NCBI GenBank assembly: GCA_948567375.1
Contig: OX419759.1
Span: 17,700,744-17,764,743, forward strand
DNA: 64,000 nucleotides
Reading direction: 5' to 3'
Origin: Lunularia cruciata
Taxonomy: Eukaryota > Streptophyta > Marchantiopsida > Lunulariales > Lunulariaceae
Below the pieces are notes generated by a model. The model saw nothing but the letters and a program-made list of their open reading frames with translations, had not been told where the DNA came from and searched no databases. Shown here in pieces: positions 53,931 to 63,512 of the stretch (position 1 is its first letter; every line of letters starts with the position of its first letter). Made by a program: the position numbers and the translations under genes.

Positions 53931-54960
53931 TTTTCATGATGATGTCTTAGTGATGGACTATCTTTGCACTAGTATTGTGGGTGGCACAATTAGGGCCAAG
54001 GAGAGAGATTGTGTTCTTTAGCAAGCCAAACGGTTTAGATTGGAGGGCAAACACCATCCACGTGTATGGAAGGATGGTAGAGTGACCATAAAGTACCATT
54101 TCTATCTTAGAGACCACAGTTGGTCCATCATGCTCATGAGGAGCTAGGACAATTTGGAGTAAAGCATACATATAGCTTACTCTAGAGTCATTATTGATGG
54201 TGCAATATGTAGACTGATATATAGCAATTTTTTGCAAGCTTGTGTAGTTTGTGAACAAATAAGAGCATCATTCAATGCTCTTATGCCATATTTGCACCCT
54301 TATCATGGGATAAGGTTACCATTAAAGTTTGGAATTTGTTGGACCTTTACCGTTGATTGTAAGCTATCATTGGTATGTTTTGGTGATGATGGAGCACTTC
54401 TCCAAGTGGATTGAGTTGGTGGCACTTCCTAACAAGTCTAATGAAGGGACGGCTTACTCATTCTTGGATTGGGTTCTTAGTCATTTTGGTGCACTAACAG
54501 AGGTTTTGATTGATCAGGAGGTATAGAATTCTTGGGAGAGTTTTAGGTCTTATGTGACAAGGCTACTAGTCTTGTGTGACAAGACTATTGATAATTGTGC
54601 TACCTCTTGAGAGCACCATGAGGCAGATAGCTTAGCAAGGAGAGTAGTTCAGACGATGAAGAGAGGATTCCAAAAGTATGGTTTGCATAGAGGTCACTTA
54701 GGAGATTAGGATATGCAGTTACCTTGGTTGGCCATGGGCTATTGGTTCAGCTGGCAAGTCTCCTTAATATCCTTCTCTCCTTACTTTCTACTCTATGGAC
54801 AAGATCCAAATTTACTTGCAACCATTAATTAAGATGCTATTATAGTTTTGGACTTGGATAATCTAGATATATGGATAAGCACATGTTCTCAATGCACAGA
54901 GATCTTTTAAAGAGTGATGGCGATGGCCTTTGAGAACTTGGTGATTGCTCAACATAAGGA
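53931..54960 (+). pseudogene. F3 integrase
   Basis: Plus-strand blocks: KDGRVTIKYHFYLRDHSWSI, a FLQACVVCEQIRAS zinc-binding end (54232-54290), then the core LVMMEHFSKWIELVALPNKS (first Asp changed), WVLSHFGALTEVLIDQ (second Asp), HHEADSLARRVVQTMKRGF (Glu shifted in H-E-A-D) and WLAMGYWFSWQVSL. Broken frames. Confidence 0.65.
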
Positions 54961-55034
54961 TACCTTATGCTATGTTACCATTGAAGGAGGAGGTTATAGA
55001 TCCTCAATCCGTCAATTTTATCTAGGAGACTATC

Positions 55035-55337
55035 TTGAGAGTGTGCAAGGTTTTGTCATTTGGAGTCCTTGTGTTCAAAGGAAGTGATGGTGTTATTTGG
55101 AAGGATCATGTGCGCAATTGTATGCCATGCCACCTCCCAAACATTGATGGTACTATGGAACCAAGCTTGGCACTTGTAAATGTAGGCTTACAATGTATGT
55201 TATGCGGCTCTTCTGGGGGAGTAGTTGTTACTATGTTAGTGGATGATAGTTGTTTGAGAGGATGGCATATGGTATGTATGACTCCTCTTCTCATGGTGTT
55301 TCCTCAAGGACAATGGCTATGTCCTAGATGTACTTGA
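55035..55337 (+). CDS. F3 pol C-terminus with PHD-finger-like domain
   Basis: An open 100-codon frame. Residues about 30-35 give NCMPCHLPN, and about 53-100 give LQCMLCGSSGGVVVTMLVDD, SCLRGWHMVCMTPLLMVFPQ and GQWLCPRCT. C-x2-C, then D-S-C, G-W-H, M-V-C and W-L-C-P-R-C match a PHD finger with seven of the eight zinc ligands in place. PHD fingers read histone H3 tails. The stop directly after PRCT fits the end of pol, 170 bp before the LTR. A second copy on the minus strand (1190-1430) argues that the module belongs to the element rather than to a captured host gene nearby. Confidence 0.7.
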   Translation: MRVCKVLSFGVLVFKGSDGVIWKDHVRNCMPCHLPNIDGTMEPSLALVNVGLQCMLCGSSGGVVVTMLVDDSCLRGWHMVCMTPLLMVFPQGQWLCPRCT

Positions 55338-55489
55338 CCTATAGCTATTTCATCCTTTATATGATATAGATTGTAGACATGCGACTAACGATGGGGCTCG
55401 ATAGCACCCAACCTCTTGATCTTTTACCTACCATAGGGTATACAATATACTTGGAATAGATGGCTATCTGGAGTTAGAAGGACCTAACT

Positions 55490-55507
55490 GCCAACTAGGG
55501 AGGCAAT
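55490..55507 (+). promoter_or_regulatory. F3 polypurine tract
   Basis: AACTAGGGAGGCAAT precedes TGTGGTAC. The F3 LTR copy near 61622 has GTTAGGGAGCAAC in the same place. Confidence 0.6.
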
Positions 55508-56208
55508 TGTGGTACTTGACAGTCCATGACTTATGTGTGAGTTGTGCTTCTATAGTGTGTGATGTTGGCAATAATGTATGTTGTGTATGTATATATGTAT
55601 GACAATTGTCATGCTATTTGTAGCATCGCACCTAGATTGCTTAGACTTTGGAGTAGTAGTGTTGGTAGTCAAGAGTATTTTGGTAGTTACTCATAAAATA
55701 TTTGTTGACGGTTAGATTTTGTGTTCAAAGTATTGATTACATGGTAGGGCCCACCGTCACTTGCAACATTTGCATTGTCCAATGTGTTGTTAGTGGGACC
55801 ATTAGGATTGGAGACCAAGGGGTATACTTTTGAAGTGCAGCTTGGGTATGGTTGGACTGTAATCAATGCCCAGTTCTTGCTAGTTTATAGAGTGACATGT
55901 CAAGTATTGATCTGAGTTGAGTTGATTCAAGAGTTGTAAAGGATCTGATTATTGTGGCACTTTAGAGTCATGTTTGACTTATGTGTGAATTGTTCTTCTA
56001 TAATGTATGATGTTGACAATAATGTATGTTGTGTAGTGATGTTTATACGCACGACAACTACTCTGATTGAGCGTGATTTGAGTTGTGTGAAAAAACTGAG
56101 TATTGTGGCACTTGAGAGTCCATGTATGACTTATGTGTGAGTTGTACTTCTATATTATGTGATGTTGATAGTGATGTTTGTTGTGTAGTGATGTATATAT
56201 GCATGACA
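55508..56208 (+). repeat. F3 3' LTR with internal repeats of its own start
   Basis: 701 bp from TGTGGTACTTGACAG to ATGCATGACA. The LTR start phrase recurs at 55953 (TGTGGCACTTTAGAG) and 56104 (TGTGGCACTTGAGAG), each followed by 'tc..tg..tgacttatgtgtga.ttgt.cttctat', so the LTR is built of imperfect direct repeats. The LTR near 60968-61622 also has two starts. Confidence 0.65.
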
Positions 56209-57329
56209 CAAGGAAGAAGTACGAGGGGCTAGGATAACTAGGACCATTAAGATGAAAGCCTAACTTTTGAGAATGATAAGTGGATATGGAAAGGCTTGTA
56301 CAAGGGGAAGTACCTAAAAAGAAAGGTAAATTAAAGCAACATCAACTTGCCTTTGGAATATGACATGCACTACAATAGGTGAAATGCCCAAGGAAGAGAA
56401 AGATGAGAACAAGATTCAAGAGGTTTTGTCTTTTTACTTTGGGAGCTAAAGCTAACAAGGAGAAGACTCAATTGGAGGTGGGCACAAAGGTGATCCTAGA
56501 AAAAGACTTTGCACCAAAGTTGAAGTAGCATTTGGGAGATTTGGGATTGGCCATGATATTGGAAGTATATGACTTTGAAAGGGAGAGATTATAGAGTGGT
56601 GTGGGGTAGATCACTACAAATTTGGCAGTTTGGGAAGAAGTTCAAGAGGCAACAATAGAGGAGACTTTAGTAATGGATGTTGTGATAATGCACCTTTGCC
56701 TACAATAAATCTTTTTAATTTAGTTTGTAGATTCTAGCTAGGAGAAGTACAAGGATAGTTACTTAGTAATAAAATAAGAGAAAATGGCTAACTATGACAA
56801 CCTTTGTCAAGGGAGCCCTTTGCCTTGGAAGGTCTTTGCCCTAAAAGTAGCCCTTTGTCTTGGGGAGACCTTTTGCCAAAAATATCCCTTGTCTTGGAAA
56901 GACCTTTGGCTTGAAGTAACCCATATAAAGACAATGCCAATAGATCAAGAAATTTTTATGTAGACCATTGAATTGGGCTCACCTTTGTGGGTAGTGATAG
57001 CTCCTCAAAGAGTGCACTTAACGAAAGGTTGTAATAGTTGAATAAATAGGATAAATATTTGTTTGGAGCTAGGAAATCTCTTCACTTTTTCAATATTCAT
57101 CTTAGCCAGATCAGCCATGGTACCTTCTTCCTTGGTGAGAAACCTATGCTTGGACTTGTGCATTTTGAGAGAAGAAGACTGCACAAAGGGAATTAGGAAG
57201 GTAAACAAGAGCTGGAAAGATGAGAGGACAGAAAAGAAGGAAGTAACTACTCCATTTGTGCCATGAAAGATACACAAGGCTCCAGATTTTATCATTGAGT
57301 CCCTTGGTCTAGTCAAATGGGAGTTGTAC
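56209..57329 (+). other. Unassigned, low-complexity in part
   Basis: No retroelement motif found. 56810-56930 is a run of 'ccctttg(c/t)cttgg' and 'gacctttg' words. The minus-strand frame 57005-57316 is open but has no recognisable motif. Could be the 5' leader of the element carrying the remote F2-protein homologue that follows. Confidence 0.35.
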
Positions 57330-57885
57330 TATAGATAGAAGTTAGTTTGTAACTAGAAGCTCAAATTCTTGTTGTGGAACTAGGAATTGAGCAATCATGC
57401 TATGTTGCATGAAATTTGGGACAACCGGGATCCCAAGCTGATTAATTTGAGAGGAAATATTTTTGCATGGATAGAAGAGCATTGGTGGAAAGTGCTAGGG
57501 CCTAGTAATTCACCCCTAGATGGCATGACTTTGGATAGTGTTTGGACTTGACTCGATTTGAACTTGGAGGCCAAATTAAAGTCCATTTTTTGTTGCAAGA
57601 AGACCAACAATGGTTGCCCTGTCCTTGGTATTAAAGATCCTACAAGAAGGATCTTGGTCAAGTTGTTCAAATCCAAACAAACAACTTATTTAAATAATAG
57701 CCATGCTATCTTCTTTGAGTACTTGAAGACCAATGAAGACTTGTGAATTGGGCAACCATGTTTAGGGCTAGAACAAGAGAGTTTGTAGGATCAATGAACA
57801 AAGAAGGCAATGTGATTGTTGTCTCTCCCTTTGTTGCTTGTTTCTACTTGGGCATGGGATTGTTGACCAGCAGAGAGAAGAATTA
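57330..57885 (+). pseudogene. Remote homologue of the F2 protein
   Basis: Plus-strand blocks: LEAKLKSIFCCKKTNNGCPV with LGIKDPTRRILVKLFKSKQT (57558 onward), TYLNNSHAIFFEYL, VNWATMFRARTREF and SPFVACFYLGMGLL. These line up with F2 blocks NGYKVESYRDPMKR, TYVNMQHAVFFHQM, NWAKCF and APFAAHFYFRLNLL in the same order and spacing but at much lower identity. No F2 end sequences are near. One frame break lies near 57747. Truncated by F1 at 57886. Confidence 0.5.
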
Positions 57886-57889
57886 ACAA

Positions 57890-58990
57890 GAATTGGAGCC
57901 ACAACAAGAGATTGTTTGAGCTCCTCAAAAGCTTTGAGAGCCTCATTGTCCTCCAAACTCACCACAAATTCTACACCCTTCTTTATGTAGATGGTCAATG
58001 CATAAGCCTTGTTGGAAAGTGAGAAAATGAACCTCCTATAGTACCCAACCATCCCCAAGAATTAGCATAACTTTGTCAAGCTTGAAGGGAATAAAAGATC
58101 TAAGATTTTCCTCACCTTCTCAAGGTCAATTGCTATCATGGATGATGTGCTCCAAAAGTAGACCTACATCACAACCAAAACTGCACTTCTCTGGGTTGAG
58201 TGATGCATTTGCTTCACCAAGCATTGCAAGACCTTGATAAGATGCTCAAAGTGCTCCTCCTTGCTCCCATAGACACAAAAGTCATCAATGAAGTCTCTCA
58301 TAAATTTCCCAATGAAAGGTTCAACATCTTGTTCATGAACCATTGGAATATAGCTAGAGCATGACAAAGCCTAAAAGGCATGACCTTGAAAGCATAAGTC
58401 CCAAAAGGTGTGGTCAATGTGGTGAGTATTCATGCTCTTATTGATATCTCTGATGACCTCCAACTTTCTCAAAGATCTCATCAATGAATGGCAAAGGGTA
58501 ATAAAATCCTTCTTAGTAACAAGTTTGAGCTTCTTGTTATCCAAAAGATACCTAATTCTTACCATTCTTTTTCTTCACAATCACAATTAGAGACACCCAT
58601 TCTGAATTCTCCACCTCAAAGATAATTAAGCTTCCTTGAGCTTATCAATCTCTTCTTTCACAACCAAAGGTATTGGTGGGCTAATGCAACATTGCTTTTG
58701 GCAGACTAGTCTTACATGTGACTCCACCTCTATCTTGTGCTCCTTCAAGGTGACTTCCTCTAGATCCTTGTAATTGAAAGAAAATACATGGATGAACTTG
58801 TAGAAAATCTCCTCAAATCTTAGCTTCTCCTCCTTGGTAATATTTGGACCATACTTGAGGGTAGATAACCTCCTCTCTATCTCCTCAAATATCAATGGTG
58901 ATTTATTTGGGTCCTTCAAAACCTCAGGCTTAGGTGAAAAATCCATAGCACACAGGGGATACACATCTGAATTAGATTCAAATTCATCTT
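57890..58990 (-). pseudogene. F1 reverse transcriptase (I-3)
   Basis: Blocks: MYPLCAMDFSPKPEVLKDPN (58626-58964), YLLDNKKLKLVTKKDF (58371-58565), a GLCHALAIFQ-like drifted block, KFMRDFIDDFCVYGSKEEHF (58164-58367) and GMVGYYRRFIFSLSNKAYAL (57768-58058). About 130 bases including the SGYNQ region are missing near 58440. The active site F-I-D-D is kept. Confidence 0.75.
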
Positions 58991-59049
58991 AATCCATGGA
59001 AGTCTCTTCTTCCATGCTTGTGTCCACACTTGAAGCTCTTTTTGAATTT

Positions 59050-60480
59050 GATTCCCAATAATCAAAAGGTGTGCATCTGAATGTGAAGTGTTGGTGGTGT
59101 TAGTTAGGAATTGGAACTTGATAGTTTGATGGCCCAATTGTCAAGTACCCTTTGTGATATCAATCAGTTTTGCATGTTGCTTTCAACCATGGCCTCCCAA
59201 GAAGTAAATCATAGCTTGAATCCTTCAAGACTTGGAAAGTCATGAGATCAAGAAGTCCTCCATCCCAGACTTCTTCCTTGGAGTCTTTTTTATTTAGGTG
59301 CTAATGAAAGTGCTCTTAGTAGGCAGAAGAGTATCCTTGCTAGGAGTAAATCCTTGAGAAAAGTGTACATTAATAAAAAATGAGCGCACTTCTTCTCTTG
59401 TACAAAAGATCCTAATTAACACCTTGAAAGTTTGAGCACTCCTCCTTCTCATACTTGCTCTCAACCACATCTATGGATGATATCTCCTTACCTTTGTTTG
59501 GATTAGGAGCCACTTGGGTTTTACTATCTCCTTCTTTCTCTCTATTGGCTCCTTCATAACTCCTTCCTCTATGGTAAATTAGATTTGGGTAATTCCTTTT
59601 GATATGACCTCTTCCTCCACAATAGAAACAATTTCTATCACCAAAATTGCTGTTTGGTTGGCCTTCTCTATATGAATAGCTTACATAACTTCTAGGCACT
59701 CTCCCCACATTCTAATCCACCTATCTCTTCTCTCATAGTTGCACTAGATTGATCTTGAGATCTGCAAGTTGTTCTATGATGGATTGAAGTTGATCTTTTG
59801 ATAGAGGTGCAAAAAATATAACAACTACTACTTGTGGTGCAACTCTTGCAACCAAAGTATCAGATGTTCTACCATACTTGTAGCCTTGAGGATGATGCAC
59901 AACCTCTTTCACCACCAAATCACTCTCATCATCTTCCAAACTCTCCTCCATACATATTGCAATCTTGATAGCTTCAACCTTGGAAGAAAGTTTCTAATAT
60001 CTCACCATGCTTATCTATGGTCTCAACCCTCCCAACAAATTCTTGGTGAGCATGGCTTCTATGCCAATCATAGTAGTCTCCATATCATCCCCATTCTTCC
60101 TCAACACTATGTGAAACTTGGACTCTGACTTCTACATTCTTTCTACATAGACTCTCACTTTCTCTCCATAACCTTGTTTGAGAAAGTAAATCAACTCATC
60201 AATCTCTCATAACTCTTAACTAGAAGAAATTTCTCAATGAATCTTGAAGTAAAAATCTCCCAAGACTTTTTGGTATTTTGACTCATACTATGTGAGGGTT
60301 GCATCCTCAAAGAAATCCGGTAATAATGAGGCCCACTCAATTTTCCTCCTCTCATTTTTTCCAATGCAAGCTCTCTTGAAATCTCTTACAAAGGCCTCCA
60401 CATCTTCTCCATCCTTGCCAAAGAAACTTGGAAGTTTCCCTATCTTAGACCCTCATTATCTTTCTCCTTTCTCTTAATCT
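59050..60480 (-). pseudogene. F1 gag and zinc knuckle (I-3)
   Basis: Minus-strand frame 59412-59708 has NCFYCGGRGHIKRNYPNLIY, a C-x2-C-x4-H-x4-Y knuckle with the last Cys changed, then NPNKGKEISSIDVVESKYEK. 59733-59951 has MEESLEDDESDLVVKEVVHH. Further up the gag core is broken (60001-60480). The protease active-site region is deleted: the text jumps from the linker to KTPRKKSGMEDFLIS near 59260. Confidence 0.7.
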
Positions 60481-60649
60481 TTTTCTTTCTTTTCTTTCAT
60501 CTAAAACTAATAGAGTATAAACATGACTAACACCATTTGAGAGTAATATAGCTTAGAGAAAAAAAAGGTTCAGGTTGCTCCAAGACTTCTATAACAAGAT
60601 CAAATCCTAGAGTGCTTATTAATTAAACTCTCATGGAAAGTTTATCCAT

Positions 60650-60953
60650 AAGTTGAAAAATTATCTCCATCACTAATCTTGAGAACTAGCTGATGAAGGT
60701 GGTAGTTTCTCTATTGCAATACAAAGAGACTCTCCGAGATCTTTTACCAAAATCTCCAAAAGTGTTGTCACTCCATTACACTCATGTCATTTTGATAGTC
60801 CTTCCACTCCACAAACTTAACACAACTCCTTGGTCTTAGATCTCCTCCCTCCCAATCTTGGTGAAGAAGGTCCAACATGCAATCCCAAGTCAAGCTAGCG
60901 TCTCCTTTCCCTCAATCTCTTGCTCTCAAAGGTCAATGGACATGAACTTGCCT
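60650..60953 (-). pseudogene. F1 ORF1 fragment (I-3)
   Basis: Text parallels 14260-14580 up to the QGKFMSIDL-equivalent region ('caatggacatgaacttgcctt'); the knuckle itself is lost at the junction with the F3 LTR. Confidence 0.55.
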
Positions 60954-60967
60954 TGTATCCCTTGGTA

Positions 60968-61622
60968 TGCATATATACATTGCTACACAACATACATCGC
61001 TGTCAATATCATACACTATAGAAGCAAAACTTACACATAAGTCATACATGAGCTTTAAAGTGCCACAATAATGAGTTCTTCATCAACTCCCATTAACTCA
61101 AATGAGACCAATACTTGATCATTCACTCAACAATCTACCAAAAATTGGGCACTAATTACAATCAAGCCACACCCACTCTAGCTAAGAGACTCAAGGTGAT
61201 CCTTGCCGGCTTTCTGTCCACCATAGCCAAGAACTTGAAGGCTCAACTTCAAAGAAGTGAGCTATTTGGGGTTGTAGATCAAGGGTATACATTTGATTTC
61301 AACCTAGATCTCCAACCCTGATGGTCCCACGGACAACAAACCTGATGGTGTGAATGGTGCAAGTAATAGTGGGATCCACCATGTAGTTAGTATCCCAAAT
61401 AGAAAATCAGCCCATCAACAAGTAGTCTATGAGTAACTGCCAAAATACCTCTCACTACCAACACTACTACCCCAACATCAAAGCAATCTAAGTGTGATGC
61501 TACAAATTGCATGATAGGTATTGTGTGTATATATATCACTACACAATATACATAGTTGTCAACATCATACACTATAGAAGCACAACTGACATATAAATCA
61601 TATATGAACTCTAAAGTGTCAC
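60968..61622 (-). repeat. F3 LTR (third copy)
   Basis: On the minus strand it runs from TGTGACACTTTAGAG (61622) to TATATATGCA (60968), with an internal second start at about 61068. It is followed on the right by 'gttgctccctaac' (PPT complement) and about 85 bases of F3 internal sequence before the F1 LTR. Left flank is the truncated I-3. Confidence 0.65.
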
Positions 61623-61707
61623 AGTTGCTCCCTAACTAGTAGTTAGGTCCCTCTATTTCCAAATAGCAATCTACTTCAAGTATATGATATACCTTATGGT
61701 GTGCAAA
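61623..61707 (-). mobile_element. F3 internal stub beside the LTR
   Basis: Matches the PPT-proximal part of F3 (compare 1124-1200 and 55430-55507: 'caaatagc.atcta'). It is cut off by the F1 LTR, so this F3 copy lost the rest of its pol. Confidence 0.5.
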
Positions 61708-61878
61708 GTTCTTTTCGCCAGTCTATCTCTCACTCAAGATAAACCTATAATGGCTATTATAGTAACACATCATGGACTAGAAGGTAAAGAACCTCAACTC
61801 CATCATACTCCTCCAAGGCTAACACTCCAAGATTCAAATCCTTACTCATTAAAGAACTCAATGAGAGAGAGATAATTG

Positions 61879-62077
61879 GAAATCGCATACCATTAACCAA
61901 AATACCTATAGGCACAGGGGTACATAATATTGAAAGGAACCAAGTCAAGGTGCAAAGTTGACTCGAGCTGCAGGAACCTTTGCTCAAATAATTAAGAAAG
62001 TTGAGAATACACCAAAATGTATTGTGCAATTACCTTTGGGTGTTGACAAACTAATAGATTCCCAATGCCGAGCTAAG
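61879..62077 (+). pseudogene. rpl2: rpl2 (mitochondrial), 3' part of exon 1
   Basis: Reads GNRIPLTKIPIGTGVHNIER, then after a 1-base deletion near 61925 AKLTRAAGTFAQIIKKVENT and PKCIVQLPLGVDKLIDSQCR-A. RPL2 is the large-subunit ribosomal protein uL2; the G-T-x-V-H-N-I and R-A-A-G-T blocks are its RNA-binding core. It ends where plant mitochondrial rpl2 commonly carries its group II intron. Nuclear relic without promoter or start. Confidence 0.85.
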
Positions 62078-62335
62078 GGGGCCAGAGCAAAAGAGATCGG
62101 AGATGACTTTGGTAAGGAAGAACCTTATCCCGTTTATCCTGACTGGGGACTTACCCCAACAAGTACGGGCAACAGTCCCATCTGGAAGGACTCCCGTTAA
62201 CGGATACTCCTAACCAACTGGCTAATCAAAAGGATAGCTTGGAGAGCCAAATGCTGGGAGACTCGCACGTACGGTTCGGAGGAAGGCCTTCCTAGACGAG
62301 AGATCATGGGGTTGGTGGCCCATCTCCTACCACTG
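62078..62335 (+). ncRNA. Group II intron 3' remnant (domains V and VI)
   Basis: Positions 62244-62277 form a 34-nt domain V hairpin: 5' GAGCC (with the AGC triad) pairs with 3' GGTTC, with a central ATGCTGGGAGACTCGCACGT stem-loop. A domain VI-like hairpin follows to about 62330. Only about 165 bases precede domain V, and no GTGYG start is visible, so domains I-IV are mostly gone. Most likely the rpl2 intron, shortened. It cannot splice in the nucleus. Confidence 0.75.
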
Positions 62336-63512
62336 TAACAATTAACTTTTCATTTAAAATGGAGTTATGCTGGAAGAAATTCATCAAGACGTATTACGGT
62401 TTTTCCACTAAGGAGGTGGATCAAACCGATTGCAGCAAAAAGTTGATTTTAAATAAAGCACTTTGTCTATGGGCGTTGTAAAAAGAATTGAATATGACCC
62501 AAATAGTTCGTCTTGGATTGCTTTAGTATGATGGATCGAAGGGTTTCTATGCCTTGGAAAGTGCTTGGCTTTTTCTAAAGCAAATAGTCAAAGAGAAAAA
62601 AATATGTTCTTTTTCGGCCTCTTATTTTTGTTCTCTTTGCTGCCTAGACAAGCTCAGAGAATCGAATACGAAAAAACAAGGGGTGGAGGGCCCTGCGGGC
62701 AGATACCGGAAAGTTAGGGACACGAGACCTTAGGCCCAAAGAAGTGTCCTTAGGACCTTTAGGTAGCTTTCTTGGCTTACCCAGCATAGCAGTAGCTGGG
62801 GCAAAGCCCGCTTTCGTTGCTATTTGAATGAAAGGCCATTCCTCCCTAATGGTAAGAGAGCACTTGTCACCCCTCAGAGTAGAAAATACATTCTCTCAAA
62901 GCAAAGGCCAAGGGTGGAGAACGCAGAGCGGGGCGCCGAGAAGGAAAAGCCTAGTACTCTCTTGGTCCCAAGGGCCGAAGGCCGGAAATGGCTTGACGAT
63001 ATGCGCACACAATATTGGGAAGAAGGACCGAAGGCCAGAAATGGCTGCTCTGCACACGATATTTGGAAGAAGGACACGACACCCAAGGGAGAGGCACATA
63101 GTGCTTGACCCTTCTTTCTACAAGCCTGAACACGCTGCCCATGCACTCCATGCTGTCGGGCCTTCGGGTTTGGGTCGATTGCGTAGCACCTCCAAGCACT
63201 TCACTTATATATTAGCCAGTGAAAATTTGGAAGCAGGCAAGACGGTGATGAATTTTCATGGGTCTAAACCTTCGACCCTGTTAAACTACCATCAACCTTC
63301 CCAAAAATCTAATGACCCTTCGGGCCTTAGGGTGGAAGAGAACGCATGGGATAGCCAGACTTGGCTACGCCCCCGTTAAACTACCATCAACCTTCCCAGA
63401 AAGCTAATGACCCTTCGGGCCTTAGGGTGGAAGAGACTGCATGGGATAGCCAGACTTGGCTACACCCCCGTGGAGATGACACTTCTAGTGAGAATAAATA
63501 CATACTTGAGCT
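62336..63512 (+). pseudogene. rpl2: rpl2 (mitochondrial), 5' and middle part of exon 1
   Basis: Starts at about codon 11 (AGRNSSRRITVF), then with a 1-base shift RGGGSNRLQQKVDFK, a TAA at 62454-62456, LSMGVVKRIEYDPNSSSWIA, a TGA, WIEGFLCLGKCLAFSKANSQ, REKNMFFFGLLFLFSLLPRQ and so on through further shifts. 62828-63379 is open for 183 codons (MKGHSSLMVREHLSPLRVEN ... LLNYHQPSQKSNDPSGLRVE). The plant-specific long insertion in RPL2 is present. A 95-bp tandem duplication near the end (63281-63470) breaks the frame. It ends SSENKYIL at the LTR junction. Confidence 0.85.
63281..63470 (+). repeat. 95-bp tandem duplication inside the rpl2 relic
   Basis: 63281-63375 and 63376-63470 both run 'ttaaactaccatcaacc' to 'tggctac.cccccg', with about five differences. 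95 is not a multiple of three. The boundary words 'ccctgttaaac' and 'ccccgttaaac' suggest microhomology at the duplication point. Confidence 0.9.

Larger units (their letters stand above)
38890..56208 (+). mobile_element. F3 Ty3/gypsy element, plus-strand copy, heavily nested
   Basis: Starts abruptly near 38890 beside the F2 fragment and ends with an LTR at 55508-56208. Order: gag-like (38890-39900), RT (40080-40574), I-2 insertion (40575-52160), RT/RNase H continued (52161-52847), partial F2 (52848-53930), integrase (53931-54960), PHD-like domain (55035-55337), PPT, LTR. The RT reading F-F-H-E breaks at 40574 and resumes Q-V-E-Y-L at 52164, which fixes the I-2 insertion point. The 5' LTR is missing. 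Confidence 0.75.
57886..60953 (-). mobile_element. F1 copy I-3, truncated both ends, no LTRs
   Basis: Minus-strand order is ORF1 (60650-60953), gag (59412-60480), protease spacer (59050-59400), RT (57890-58964). The left end breaks in RT/RNase H (ILVNSS) and the right end inside ORF1 just after the knuckle, where F3 LTR sequence begins. It is not interrupted by F2 or F6 insertions, so it provides the empty-site reference in the gag region. Confidence 0.8.
61879..63512 (+). other. rpl2: Nuclear mitochondrial insertion (NUMT) carrying a permuted rpl2
   Basis: A 1.6-kb block, visibly richer in G+C than its surroundings, holds three mitochondrial parts: the later part of rpl2 exon 1 (61879-62077), a group II intron remnant (62078-62335) and the earlier part of rpl2 (62336-63512). 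The order is rotated relative to the normal gene. The break points fall at neighbouring codons: the right end stops after ENKYIL and the left end starts at about GNRIPL, sites only a few codons apart in plant mitochondrial rpl2. It sits inside an F1 LTR; the sequence 'gaaat' at the left junction is shared by LTR and rpl2. Confidence 0.85.

Noticed and set aside
55035-55337. PHD-like ORF as an exon of a host chromatin gene
   Set aside because: It sits between integrase and the PPT/LTR, ends with a stop at the expected pol end, and has a counterpart in another F3 copy.
62336-63512. Functional nuclear-transferred rpl2 gene
   Set aside because: Order is permuted, there are stops, frameshifts and a 95-bp duplication, and no transit peptide or promoter is visible.
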